A DNA stretch of 64,000 bases from Fen-1135 sp963705275 (GTDB lineage Bacteria; Desulfobacterota; Syntrophia; Syntrophales; UBA2185), in contig OY970063.1 of assembly GCA_963705275.1 (NCBI GenBank), forward strand, positions 1,984,001-2,048,000, given 5' to 3'. Made by a program: the position numbers and the translations under genes. Below the pieces are notes generated by a model that made no database searches, was not told the DNA's origin, and saw only the letters and a program-made list of their open reading frames with translations. Below are positions 26,890 to 34,950 of the stretch, in pieces; within the stretch, counting starts at the first letter, position 1, and each line of letters begins with the position of its first letter.

Positions 26890-27043
26890 TCCATCAGATG
26901 AATTTCCTGGCTCGCGGCCTTCACCTACATCCACGCCTTCCCGAGATTCCTTGCTGGGAAAATCAGTGGCACTATGTGGATTTCGTTCCGCTCACAGTTG
27001 CGGGGCAGCGCCGGAGTTCGACCGGCTTCCTCCCTCTGATGGA
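26890..27043 (-). ncRNA. Cobalamin riboswitch, overlapping the end of the ABC ATPase gene
   Basis: On the minus strand the P1 arms TCCATCAG (27043-27036) and CTGATGGA (26897-26890) close a domain holding the B12-aptamer landmarks. GAAGCCGGT-x-GAACTCCGGC is followed by GCTGCCCCGC (27009-27000) and AACTGTGAG, then GCCACTG (26970-26964), a CGGGAAGGCG segment and the GCGAGCCAGGA end. It controls the TonB-dependent receptor starting at 26849. The short distance to the ribosome binding site favours translational control. TCCCGAG just before that site can pair with CTCGGGA inside the aptamer, a possible switch. The upstream ATPase gene stops inside the aptamer at 26992. Confidence 0.9.
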
Positions 27044-27822
27044 TGTGAACTTAAAAGAGTGACCCGCGGCTGACCGGTCACTGGATTTCTATCGACAGCT
27101 ACATTCGTTTCGTACACTTCCTTAATATGTGATTCTGCTATTGCTTCTTCAGGACTTCCCATGCAGTGAATATGACCGTCACGCAGGAGAATAATCCTAT
27201 CACAATAGAGCGATGCCAAATTGATATCGTGTGTGACTCCAATGACCGTGAGGGTCTGGTTCTTGTTCAGGGCCTTAATTAAATCGAAAAAGTCGATCTG
27301 ATGCTTGATATCTAAAAAAGCCGTAGGCTCGTCCAGAAGCATGATCCGAGGCTGCTGGGCAAGGGCTCGCGCAATCAGGACCCTCTGACGCTCACCGGCG
27401 CTTAAGGCATTCATGCTCCTGTTCATTAAGGAAATGGTATCAGTCATCTCCATGGCCTCACGGGCAATCTTGAAGTCGGTTTCTCCTTCGAATCTCCATT
27501 TACCTAAATGCGGCGCCCTGCCCATCAAAACGACCTCCTGGACCGTGAATGGAAAGATCATCAGAGATTCCTGGGGGACGACGGCGATTATCTTCGCCAG
27601 ATTCTCCCTCTTGAGCTTATTGGAGGAAGTTCCGTTTATCCATATCTCTCCTTCCTGGGGTTTGATAATGCCGTCGATAACATTCAGGAGGGTGGTCTTG
27701 CCGGATCCGTTGGGGCCTAGGATTCCGATAAATTCGCCCTCCTCTGCCTCAAGGGAGACATCCTTGAGAACCCAGTGTTCATTGTATCTGAAGCCGACAT
27801 GTTCAAGTTTGACGATGGACAT
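26992..27822 (-). CDS. btuD: Corrinoid/iron-siderophore-type ABC transporter ATPase (BtuD-like)
   Basis: A 276-residue ABC ATPase that powers the BtuC-like permease. Walker A is GPNGSGKTT (about residues 35-43), the signature LSAGERQRVLIARA (about 138-151), Walker B IMLLDEPTAFLD (about 158-169) and the switch His is in GVTHDINLA. It belongs to the FhuC/BtuD/HmuV group. The last 17 codons (HPSEGGSRSNSGAAPQL) are encoded by the 5' part of a cobalamin riboswitch, and the TGA stop is in the conserved CCGCAACTGTGA segment. Start ATG is 3 nt after the permease stop. Cobalamin as substrate is inferred from the riboswitches and neighbours. Confidence 0.88.
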   Translation of the reverse strand: MSIVKLEHVGFRYNEHWVLKDVSLEAEEGEFIGILGPNGSGKTTLLNVIDGIIKPQEGEIWINGTSSNKLKRENLAKIIAVVPQESLMIFPFTVQEVVLMGRAPHLGKWRFEGETDFKIAREAMEMTDTISLMNRSMNALSAGERQRVLIARALAQQPRIMLLDEPTAFLDIKHQIDFFDLIKALNKNQTLTVIGVTHDINLASLYCDRIILLRDGHIHCMGSPEEAIAESHIKEVYETNVAVDRNPVTGQPRVTLLSSHPSEGGSRSNSGAAPQL

Positions 27823-27825
27823 GGA

Positions 27826-28863
27826 TCAGACGGCCTTCCTCCGTAAGAGGTAAATGAAATAGGGAGCCCCGCACATGGCGGTAATCACGCCCACCGGCAA
27901 CTCAGCGGGTGCTGTGACTGTTCTGGCGAGGGTGTCGGCAACAATAAGAAATGAACCGCCGAAGAGGGCGGAAGCTGGTAAGAGAAGCCTGTGGTCTGAA
28001 CCTAAGAGCATCCTCATCATGTGCGGAATAATCAGGCCGACAAACCCGATGGTGCCGCTGACAGATACGGCTACTCCCGTAACGAGTGAGGCGGCAAGCA
28101 AGAGTATCTTCTTGGTCTGTTCCACATTCACACCAAGTTGCATGGCCGTCTCTTCTCCGGAGACGATGAGATTCAGGTGTCTCGAATAGACGTACATGAC
28201 AATGAAACCGAGTATTAGAAAAAAGCCTGTCAGAACAACCTCGTTCCATTCGGCGAGACTCAGATCTCCCATTATCCAGAATATAACACTGCGCAGTTCT
28301 TTACTGCTGGCGGTGGAAATCAGAAACATAATGACGGCAGAAAAAAAGGCATTGACGATAACGCCTGCCAGGAGAAGTGTGGTGGAGTGTAGTTCTTTCT
28401 TGCTTCTGGCAATGCCATAAACCAGAGCGATTGTAAGCAGCGCCCCTGAAACGGCCAGACCGGGAATTCCAAAAGGAATGACACTTGCTCCAGCCATGAT
28501 ACCTATGATTGCCCCGACTGCCGATCCTCCGGATATGCCCAGGATATAAGGATCCGCAAGGGGGTTGCGAAAGAGTCCCTGAAATACGACACCGGCTGCC
28601 GCGAGGGAAGCACCAACAATACCTGCGAAGATGATTCTGGGCAGACGAATGGAAAAAAGGATCGTTTTTTCCGTCGAAACGAGACTGATGTCTCCACTGT
28701 ATATACCTGAAAGTAAGCCTTTGAGAAGATATAGCATGCCCAATTGACTGGGACCCACGAGCATCGAAATTACCGAAACGATGATACAGACGGCAAAAAG
28801 AAAGAGACTCACCCGTATTACACGAGATAGAGTAACAACTTTATTACTTATGTCTCTGGTCAT
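27826..28863 (-). CDS. btuC: Corrinoid/iron-siderophore-type ABC transporter permease (BtuC-like)
   Basis: A 345-residue FecCD/BtuC family permease with about ten transmembrane helices. Segments RLPRIIFAGIVGASLAAAGV, FRNPLADPYILGISGGSAVG, VNVEQTKKILLLAASLVTGV and GTIGFVGLIIPHMMRMLLGSDHR are diagnostic of the family, the last being the ATPase-coupling region. I choose the ATG at 28863 (MTRDISN); a TTG 12 nt upstream is possible and neither has a strong ribosome binding site. It lies between the binding-protein and ATPase genes. Confidence 0.9.
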   Translation of the reverse strand: MTRDISNKVVTLSRVIRVSLFLFAVCIIVSVISMLVGPSQLGMLYLLKGLLSGIYSGDISLVSTEKTILFSIRLPRIIFAGIVGASLAAAGVVFQGLFRNPLADPYILGISGGSAVGAIIGIMAGASVIPFGIPGLAVSGALLTIALVYGIARSKKELHSTTLLLAGVIVNAFFSAVIMFLISTASSKELRSVIFWIMGDLSLAEWNEVVLTGFFLILGFIVMYVYSRHLNLIVSGEETAMQLGVNVEQTKKILLLAASLVTGVAVSVSGTIGFVGLIIPHMMRMLLGSDHRLLLPASALFGGSFLIVADTLARTVTAPAELPVGVITAMCGAPYFIYLLRRKAV

Positions 28864-29011
28864 CGCAAAAAACAAAAATCGAAGAAAGTATGAAAATGTA
28901 TATGAAAAAGCACTTGATCATGTCCTTTACGCGAGGCTATGCACGATACATTGGTCCTGGTGCATCCTTGAGGTGGATAAACTTCGATCCCGATCCTAAG
29001 AGGTGTCCGTA

Positions 29012-29848
29012 TTAATACCCGCCAAGATAACCCGCTATCTCCTCGATTCCGGAAATAACCTTGGGCGTCAGTCTGTAGAGTGATTCGCTCGTATAATAGA
29101 CGCGTCCTTTCCTGACGGCCTCAAGACTGCCCAGCCTTCTTATGAGACCCTTTGAAATTTCTTTTGTCATCGGACCTTGCCCCATAAAGATTACATCGGG
29201 AGATTGCCTTATTACCTCCTCAATGGAAAATTTCGGGTATGGTGAAGCAGCGCCGGATGCGATATTTTGTAATCCCAGGAGTTTGAGGGCATCATCAATG
29301 ATAGTGTCAGGCCCTGCAACAATTAGCGGTTCCGGTTGAATGATAAAGATTGCCTTTTTTCCAAAATAGCGGGGCGGGGATTTCTGCACCTGCCGTTCAT
29401 ACTTGTGAATCACATTCTCAACTTTTGCCGCACGCTTGAAAGCCCGATCTCTTATACCGATCGCTATCCCTAAATCACGTATGCCCTGCGGAAGCTCCTT
29501 CAGGCGTTTTGCCCTGAAAACATACGTCTTAATATCGAATTTTTTTAACCTGTCACGGATTTCCATGGGGTTACCGTCATCTATCATAACGACCAGATCA
29601 GGCTTCATGGAAACGATGGACTCGATGGATGGATTCGAATAACCACCGATTTTTGGTTTATCCATTGCCTCTGGCGGATAGTCGCAAAAGGTAGTAACTG
29701 CTATGATCTGATCCCTAAGGCCGAGGTCGTAAAGGATCTCTGTTACAGAGGGAGCCAGGGAGACAATTCTTCCCGGTGGCGAGGCAAAAACGAGACCGGA
29801 GAGCGAAACCCATAGCACAATTATCAGATAACCAACCTTCCTCATCAT
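29012..29848 (-). CDS. btuF: Periplasmic corrinoid-binding protein (BtuF-like)
   Basis: A 278-residue substrate-binding protein of the helical-backbone BtuF/FepB class (cluster A). It has a signal peptide (about residues 1-22, ending LVFA), then RIVSLAPSVTEILYDLGLRD, TTFCDYPPEAMDKPKIGGY and NPSIESIVSMKPDLVV, which are typical for BtuF-type proteins. It delivers substrate to the BtuCD-like transporter encoded next. It begins 27 nt after the tonB stop, so it is probably co-transcribed with tonB and under the upstream cobalamin riboswitch. Confidence 0.9.
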   Translation of the reverse strand: MMRKVGYLIIVLWVSLSGLVFASPPGRIVSLAPSVTEILYDLGLRDQIIAVTTFCDYPPEAMDKPKIGGYSNPSIESIVSMKPDLVVMIDDGNPMEIRDRLKKFDIKTYVFRAKRLKELPQGIRDLGIAIGIRDRAFKRAAKVENVIHKYERQVQKSPPRYFGKKAIFIIQPEPLIVAGPDTIIDDALKLLGLQNIASGAASPYPKFSIEEVIRQSPDVIFMGQGPMTKEISKGLIRRLGSLEAVRKGRVYYTSESLYRLTPKVISGIEEIAGYLGGY

Positions 29849-29875
29849 GATGAGTCGCTTCCCGCTGACATCCCG

Positions 29876-30631
29876 TTACGTCGGCTCGGTATCATTAAGT
29901 ACAAATTTTACAGGAACATCAACCCACATAATGACAGGTTTTCCTATCTTTCTGCCGGGCTCAAACTTCCAGGTCTTCACGGCCTCAAGGGCGGACTTAT
30001 CCAGCGCAGTATATCCAGATGATTTCTTGATCTTTAAATTGCCAACACTGCCGTCGGTCAGAATCTCCAGGGAAAGTATGACGATTCCTTCTTGTCCCCG
30101 AATGCGTGCGATTAACGGATAGGCCGGATGGATGTTTTCACGATACCGCGGTACAGCCAGTGACACCTCTCCAGACAACGGACTGCCGGATATGACAGAA
30201 CTACCTTGTCCTTTACGGTCCTGCTGTCTTGGTGATGTATCTTTCTCTCCAGAACCAAACAGGTGAAGTCTTTGAGTAGCGGCGGTATTAAGCGACTGCG
30301 TTGCAATCACGTTATGGGCAACTAATGCTACAGCCGACTCTTGCCTGTCCTGCTTATCAACCGGTTTGACTACGGTTGCCGCTTCGATAATCCTTTCTCT
30401 CTCTTTGCCAGACTCCTGATGCACAGCGTCAGGCAACGAACTCGTAGATGATATCCCCTCTGTGTTCATGGAAACCAGCGATACATGTATAATGGAAACT
30501 TCCCCCAGCTCCAAGCTGGCAGACATGGCAGTGGCCGTCGTCAGGATCAAGGCCAATCCTATGTGCATGGCCAGAGATGCAGAAACGGCGTAGAAAGTGT
30601 CTCTATGTGTTTCTTTGGAAAAACGTTTCAT
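29876..30631 (-). CDS. tonB: TonB family energy transducer
   Basis: A 251-residue protein with an N-terminal membrane anchor (about residues 12-38, VSASLAMHIGLALILTTATAM), a long low-complexity periplasmic linker and a C-terminal TonB domain (about 165-245) containing HPAYPLIARIRGQEG and GYTALDKSALEAVKTWKFEP. It links proton-motive force to outer-membrane receptors, most likely the corrinoid receptor encoded downstream. No exbB or exbD lies in the window. A cobalamin riboswitch lies about 230 nt upstream. The start MKRFSKETHRD has only a weak ribosome binding site. Confidence 0.9.
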   Translation of the reverse strand: MKRFSKETHRDTFYAVSASLAMHIGLALILTTATAMSASLELGEVSIIHVSLVSMNTEGISSTSSLPDAVHQESGKERERIIEAATVVKPVDKQDRQESAVALVAHNVIATQSLNTAATQRLHLFGSGEKDTSPRQQDRKGQGSSVISGSPLSGEVSLAVPRYRENIHPAYPLIARIRGQEGIVILSLEILTDGSVGNLKIKKSSGYTALDKSALEAVKTWKFEPGRKIGKPVIMWVDVPVKFVLNDTEPT

Positions 30632-30862
30632 AATAACTCATGGTGCTCGCGAATTCTCGAAATCGCCCGGAGCTTTGGCTCAAACTCTTGCAGACATAAA
30701 GGCAATTGATAATCTCTCCACAGATTCCAGCATGGTTAAACCGGCGCAGAGATGTGGCAGGAGCGCTTGCATCCTTGCGGTTTGAAATAGCAGGCTGGTA
30801 TATTGGAATTGGGAAAGGTATGAAAGGTGATGTTAACGTAGCAATCCTCCCTCGAGGAACCG

Positions 30863-31003
30863 CGATGGATTGGTTTTCCGGCTTCGGGCTGCCTACTCAC
30901 CCGCCTTCCCGTCATGTTTCATGACAGTGGCTTTTTGGGTTTTCGTTCCCTTCACGGCTGCGGGGCAGCGGGGGCATCTAACCCCTCTTCCACACATCCA
31001 TCG
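30863..31003 (-). ncRNA. Cobalamin riboswitch upstream of tonB
   Basis: On the minus strand P1 arms CGATGGAT (31003-30996) and ATCCATCG (30870-30863) pair perfectly. Between them lie GGGGTT-AGATGCCCC, the conserved GCTGCCCCGC (30969-30960), GCCACTG (30931-30925) and CGGGAAGGCG, the core of the B12 aptamer. It precedes tonB by about 230 nt and would switch the whole tonB-btuFCD transcript. A CCTCGAGG palindrome lies just downstream (about 30848-30857) in the leader, and no clear intrinsic terminator was found, so the switching mechanism is unresolved. Confidence 0.9.
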
Positions 31004-31094
31004 GTATTCTTTTGTTATTTTATTGATCAGTAACAGAGGCGGATTTATTTGTCAAGAGCAAATTCAATGAGGCTTGGCCTATTATACCCGCTGT

Positions 31095-31964
31095 TTATCC
31101 GAACCAGCCTATCAAAAATACACCTGCTATCATTATGCTTGCGCCCGTTAGTCTCTCTGCGATTTTTTCCTCCTTGAACCATAGCGCACCGTACAGCACT
31201 CCGAATAAGAGACTGGTCCGTTTCAGCGATATCATGTAAGCGACATTCGTCAATGATATGGCGAGCATATGGCTGAAGATAGTTGTGGCCACAAGTGCAC
31301 CGAGGATCAGGCCTATCAGAGGCCTTCTCGTAAGATTCTTTAAGGGTTCAGCAATTGCTGCTGCGGGAAGAAAAAGGGTCAGCAGCATGGCAAGAGCAAT
31401 GTTGTAGATGATGCCGAAGAAATAGGGATTGGAATGGATAATGGCAAGCTTGCCGATCGTTGACGTGAAGGCATAAATAAAAGAGACCAGGAGCATCAGA
31501 CGGGACCCGGGTTCTCTGAAGATTGCCACGAGAGGGGCCAGGATCCCATAGCTGGTCTTGGAAAGATTTAGAAAATATGCCCCCACCATTATTAGAATTA
31601 TTCCCCAGAATCCGCCGGGATTTATTTCTTCCCCTAAGATTATCCATCCCGTCACGATGATGAATCCGGGAGTGAAGGCCAAAAACGGAACTGTCAAGGA
31701 CAAAGGAGAAACCTTGAGGGCCTTCATGTAGCAGTAAAACGCCAACGCTTCCAATGGCAAACCGATAGCGATGCAGAACCAAAATGTCGTGTCAGGAATT
31801 ATCCAAGGTATAAAGAACAACGCTGCAAGGAGCCAGGGCATGGCATAACCAAGCCTGGCAAGACCCATCATAAGAGGCGGGAGATTACTGAAAAATCTTT
31901 TTGTCAGGGCATCTGATGTGGCGAGACTGAGCGCGGCCAGCAAGGAAAGAAAAAACCATGACAC
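31095..31964 (-). CDS. EamA/DMT family transporter
   Basis: A 289-residue integral membrane protein with about ten hydrophobic helices arranged as two EamA repeats (about residues 3-135 and 148-288). GLPLEALAFYCYMKALKVSP and the closing segment SLTNVAYMISLKRTSLLFGV are typical. Such proteins export amino acids, nucleotides or other metabolites; the substrate here cannot be told. It stands alone, 65 nt before the J-domain gene's end on the same strand, and 98 nt after the tonB riboswitch. Confidence 0.83.
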   Translation of the reverse strand: MSWFFLSLLAALSLATSDALTKRFFSNLPPLMMGLARLGYAMPWLLAALFFIPWIIPDTTFWFCIAIGLPLEALAFYCYMKALKVSPLSLTVPFLAFTPGFIIVTGWIILGEEINPGGFWGIILIMVGAYFLNLSKTSYGILAPLVAIFREPGSRLMLLVSFIYAFTSTIGKLAIIHSNPYFFGIIYNIALAMLLTLFLPAAAIAEPLKNLTRRPLIGLILGALVATTIFSHMLAISLTNVAYMISLKRTSLLFGVLYGALWFKEEKIAERLTGASIMIAGVFLIGWFG

Positions 31965-32028
31965 GGGGCGACATCACTTTCCGTCATCCGCAGTTTGAAA
32001 GACCAAAAGCATTTTTCTTACGGGAGTA

Positions 32029-32769
32029 TCATCGTTGCATTTGCGTAGGCATTGGCTGTACCCATTTGTTCGTATGCCCATCGTAAAACCACCTGTCGGG
32101 GAATCCGCGGCGTTTTGTGTAAGAAGGTCTCCTGGCCCACGACGTCAGCTCCCTGTAAGCCTGGTGGAGTTTTCTGAACGTCGCCGCATCGCCTCCGAGA
32201 TCGGGATGATGTACCTTCGCCTGCCTGCGATATGCGTCCTTCACGCTTTTTTGCAGTTCTGTCGCGTTCAATTCAGACTTGTCGAGTTTAAGGTGACATA
32301 AGTATGTTGCCTTGATAGATGGCACCTTTACCATCGTCGGTCTTACAGAAAATATGGGCCCATTATTCCTGACGGCTTTTCCGAGAACGTGGAATGAGGC
32401 GAGGTATCTCTTATTTGTCCGCTTCCTTTCTTTCCACCAGATATTTCCCAGCATGTCGGCCATTCTGCTGAAATCTTCGGCAGGTTTGCTTCCAGGAGAT
32501 CGTGGATAGAAGAAGGTGAATATCTGCTCAGATCCGTAGGGGAGCATGTCCATTATTATCATAACGTCGGAAAAATAAAATGTCGCGTACTTTGCGTTCA
32601 GGGCTTTTATCAGGCCCGTTCTTACATCCAACTTGTAAAGCAGGCGTTTCCGGCATTCCGTGGAACAGTATTTGCGCCTAGCCGTATTCAGAGTAGCGCC
32701 GCAGGCAAGGCATCTGCCTTTTTTTCTGCCGTTCGGCTCGATTATATTTCTTACAATTAATTGTTTCAT
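32029..32769 (-). CDS. J-domain protein with an N-terminal zinc-binding segment
   Basis: A 246-residue protein with a J domain near the C-terminus (about residues 170-220, LQKSVKDAYRRQAKVHHPDLGGDAATF) including the HPD motif that stimulates DnaK. The N-terminus carries CLACGATLNTARRKYCSTEC (C-x2-C-x11-C-x3-C), a small zinc site like those following DnaJ-unrelated MYND or recombinase-type knuckles. The middle is unrecognised. Unlike DnaJ, the J domain is C-terminal. The start is taken at ATG 32769; a longer frame to 32838 lacks a ribosome binding site. It likely recruits DnaK to a specific client. Confidence 0.78.
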   Translation of the reverse strand: MKQLIVRNIIEPNGRKKGRCLACGATLNTARRKYCSTECRKRLLYKLDVRTGLIKALNAKYATFYFSDVMIIMDMLPYGSEQIFTFFYPRSPGSKPAEDFSRMADMLGNIWWKERKRTNKRYLASFHVLGKAVRNNGPIFSVRPTMVKVPSIKATYLCHLKLDKSELNATELQKSVKDAYRRQAKVHHPDLGGDAATFRKLHQAYRELTSWARRPSYTKRRGFPDRWFYDGHTNKWVQPMPTQMQR

Positions 32770-32973
32770 AATCAAATAATATAGACGAAGAATGCTATTA
32801 CAGAAATCAAAAATTGTCAATGCCCTTCCCAATTTCACCTCACCTGAATCTGTATTATCTAATATTAAAATAAGGACGTGGCCAATTTATTTGCATGGAC
32901 CATATTTGCTTAATGTTCTAAAGTGGGGTGAGGTTTTCCCCGATACAGAAATAACATCGCAAAATTTTTTTGC

Positions 32974-33002
32974 TTGACATAGTACCAAAATTGGTACATA
33001 TA
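32974..33002 (+). promoter_or_regulatory. Promoter with embedded operator for the toxin-antitoxin locus
   Basis: TTGACA (32974-32979) lies 17 nt before CATATA (32997-33002). Between the boxes is the inverted repeat GTACCAA (32982-32988) and TTGGTAC (32991-32997), a 7-bp dyad with a 2-nt centre, well placed for an antitoxin to block RNA polymerase. The predicted start point falls at or beside the toxin ATG at 33009, so the message may be leaderless. Confidence 0.65.
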
Positions 33003-33008
33003 AGACGC

Positions 33009-33358
33009 ATGAAAGTACAGATAAAGTTATCCGTGGTGTTTTTTAAAGCGGATTCGGGTAATGAACCTGTTAGAGAATGGTTAAAGTATGAGTTAACATC
33101 ACAGGAAAGTTTATCATTGGCAGGGACATAAAAATATTAGAAACCAGTTGGCCGGTTGGCCCACCACTTGTAATATCTCTGGGTGAAGGATTATGGGAAC
33201 TTAGAAGCAATTTAGATAATAAAATTGCCAGAGTGTTATTTATAGTTCACAATAACCAAATTGTTTTGTTACAAGGCTTTATTAAGAAGACCAAGAAGAC
33301 ACCAAAAAAAGAAATGGATTTAGCAAGGAAACGCAAATCCTTATTTAAGAAAGGATAG
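33009..33358 (+). pseudogene. HigB/RelE-type toxin gene, frameshifted
   Basis: The frame from ATG 33009 ends after 38 codons, but the next frame continues as FIIGRDIKILETSWPVGPPL, GLWELRSNLDNKIARVLFIV and VLLQGFIKKTKKTPKKEMDL up to the TAG at 33356. Together these give a complete phage Gp49/HigB-family mRNA interferase of about 116 residues. The break is in the A-run at 33106-33108; a fourth A restores one frame. Either the toxin is inactive or this is a sequence error. The antitoxin gene follows 4 nt later. Confidence 0.8.
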
Positions 33359-33362
33359 TGTT

Positions 33363-33644
33363 ATGAAACACAAAAATATTGGAAGTAAGTTTGATGATTT
33401 TCTCCGGGAAGAGGGGATATTAGCAGAAGTTGAAAAAGCCGCCATTAAAGAGGTCGTGGCAAAGCAAATATCACAACTAATGATTAGTAAAAAAATATCT
33501 AAAGTTGAAATGTCGAGAATGATGGGGACAAGTCGTTCTGCACTTGACAGATTATTAGATCCAAAGAATCAATCGGTTTCATTAAAAACATTGGATAAAG
33601 CGGCAACCTCTCTTGGCAAGAAATTGACTATCCAGATTGGCTAA
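33363..33644 (+). CDS. XRE-family antitoxin (HigA-like)
   Basis: A 93-residue DNA-binding antitoxin. The helix-turn-helix is about residues 38-92, VAKQISQLMISKKISKVEMS then MMGTSRSALDRLLDP and a closing KTLDKAATSLGKKLTIQI, as in HigA antitoxins paired with Gp49-type toxins. It begins 4 nt after the toxin stop with AAAGGA upstream, the usual toxin-first order of this family. It probably represses the promoter at 32974 through the GTACCAA dyad. It appears intact. Confidence 0.87.
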   Translation: MKHKNIGSKFDDFLREEGILAEVEKAAIKEVVAKQISQLMISKKISKVEMSRMMGTSRSALDRLLDPKNQSVSLKTLDKAATSLGKKLTIQIG

Positions 33645-33721
33645 CAATGTTTGGTTATTGGCCAGACGTGGGCGAATGCTTGCTTCAGACAGCAAGCCAC
33701 CAAGCCGACAAAGGGGTTTTT

Positions 33722-34162
33722 ATGAAAACTAGAGTATCATTAATATCATTGTGCCTTTTCTTTCTATTCTGCATGTCTTCGTTTGTCAGCGCTGACGAAT
33801 ACAGCGGCGGCGTTCAGGCACGGGTTGTCCTCAAAACGAAAAACATGAGCAACGGTCAACCCATCGCCTACTTAAAAAGCGACAAGCCTGAGGTGACCGT
33901 CATGACTGTGGAACTTCCCCCCGGGGCTGAAACAGGATGGCACACCCACCCTGTCCCCGTTTATGCCTATATATTATCAGGGTCATTAACGGTTGAGGTG
34001 GAAGGCAAGAATACATTAATTTTTCAAGCCGGAGATGCGATCATCGAGGCGGTCAATACCAGGCACTGCGGCAAAAATACCGGTGCTGTTCCGGTCAAAC
34101 TGGTTGTTTTCTATACCGGGGCAGAAAATCTGCCCAACGTAACAAGAACAGTAGCACCCTGA
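33722..34162 (+). CDS. Exported cupin-domain protein
   Basis: A 146-residue protein with a signal peptide (about residues 1-24, ending FVSA) and one cupin barrel. WHTHPVPVYAYILSGSLTVEVEG (about 68-90) is cupin motif 1 with its HxH pair and Tyr/Glu positions, and GDAIIEAVNTRHCGKN (about 98-113) is motif 2 with the last His. It likely binds a metal in the periplasm; function is unknown. An AAAGGGG site precedes the ATG at 33722. An in-frame start at 33647 would bury the signal peptide and is rejected. Confidence 0.82.
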   Translation: MKTRVSLISLCLFFLFCMSSFVSADEYSGGVQARVVLKTKNMSNGQPIAYLKSDKPEVTVMTVELPPGAETGWHTHPVPVYAYILSGSLTVEVEGKNTLIFQAGDAIIEAVNTRHCGKNTGAVPVKLVVFYTGAENLPNVTRTVAP

Positions 34163-34229
34163 CTTAATCAGTTAGAGATCAATGGAGTCGGACCAAACGT
34201 CAAACCGCTTTTCTGAGCTAAGGCACTGT

Positions 34230-34941
34230 ATGAGAATTCTCCTGGCTTTCATTTTATCTGTTGCTCTCTTCGGCATTTGTCCGGATGAGGCGCTATCGAG
34301 GGTCTTCGTCTATGATGATGTGGCTCTGAAAGGCCAGGAGGTCATGCTCAGGGCTGAGACAAGGGGAGTGTTATTCAGCAAGGGCGGGGAGGTTGTGGAG
34401 TTTATAGTCGATGGGAGACCTATCGGCAAGAACCTCTCAGGCACTGACGGCTTTGCTGTCAAAGGATTTGTCCCGGCAAGAACAGGCCTCTACAAAATAA
34501 GCGTGAAATCCGGCGATGACAAGGATAGCGGGCTTACTCCTGGCATTGGAGAGAAAACGACGGATAGTCTTTATCGATGTTGGGGGCTCCTTGCTGGAAG
34601 GGCCGTTTGGAGAAGCGGAGAAATCGGGAAGCAGTAAGGCCGTAACAAGAATCCATAAGAGATTTCCCATCGTCTACCTCCTAAAAGGGCTCTTGAGTGT
34701 GGAAGCAACAAGAACATGGCTGAAGAAGAATAATTTCCCTGTTGCTCCTGTACTCCCCTGGGGTCAGGGTGAAGTATTCAGGGAAATCAAAGAAAGGGAT
34801 CTGCAGATTAAGGCTATAATCGGGGGCCCGGACGTTATTGAATCCGCCCGGATGTATAAGTCCCTTGCCTTCAGTTTTGATTCCGTGGAGGATGCAGAAG
34901 TGGTCGAGAATTGGAGGGAGATAGAAAAAAAGTTAAAATAG
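34230..34941 (+). pseudogene. Exported Ig-like/HAD-like protein, frameshifted
   Basis: Two frames make one protein of about 236 residues: a signal peptide (MRILLAFILSVALFGICPD), a beta-rich Ig-like domain (about residues 25-98), then IVFIDVGGSLLEGPFGEAEK, a HAD-like phosphatase motif I region, and a HAD-style C-terminus (IIGGPDVIESARMYKSLAFS). Motif I has D-V-G where DxD is usual, so a second Asp is missing and catalysis is doubtful. The frame breaks near 34530-34533, where one G fewer in the GGG run joins SGD...DSG to LLLALERKRR. The combination resembles exported lipid-phosphatase-like (LNS2/PITP type) proteins. Confidence 0.65.
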
Positions 34942-34950
34942 GTTACGGTA

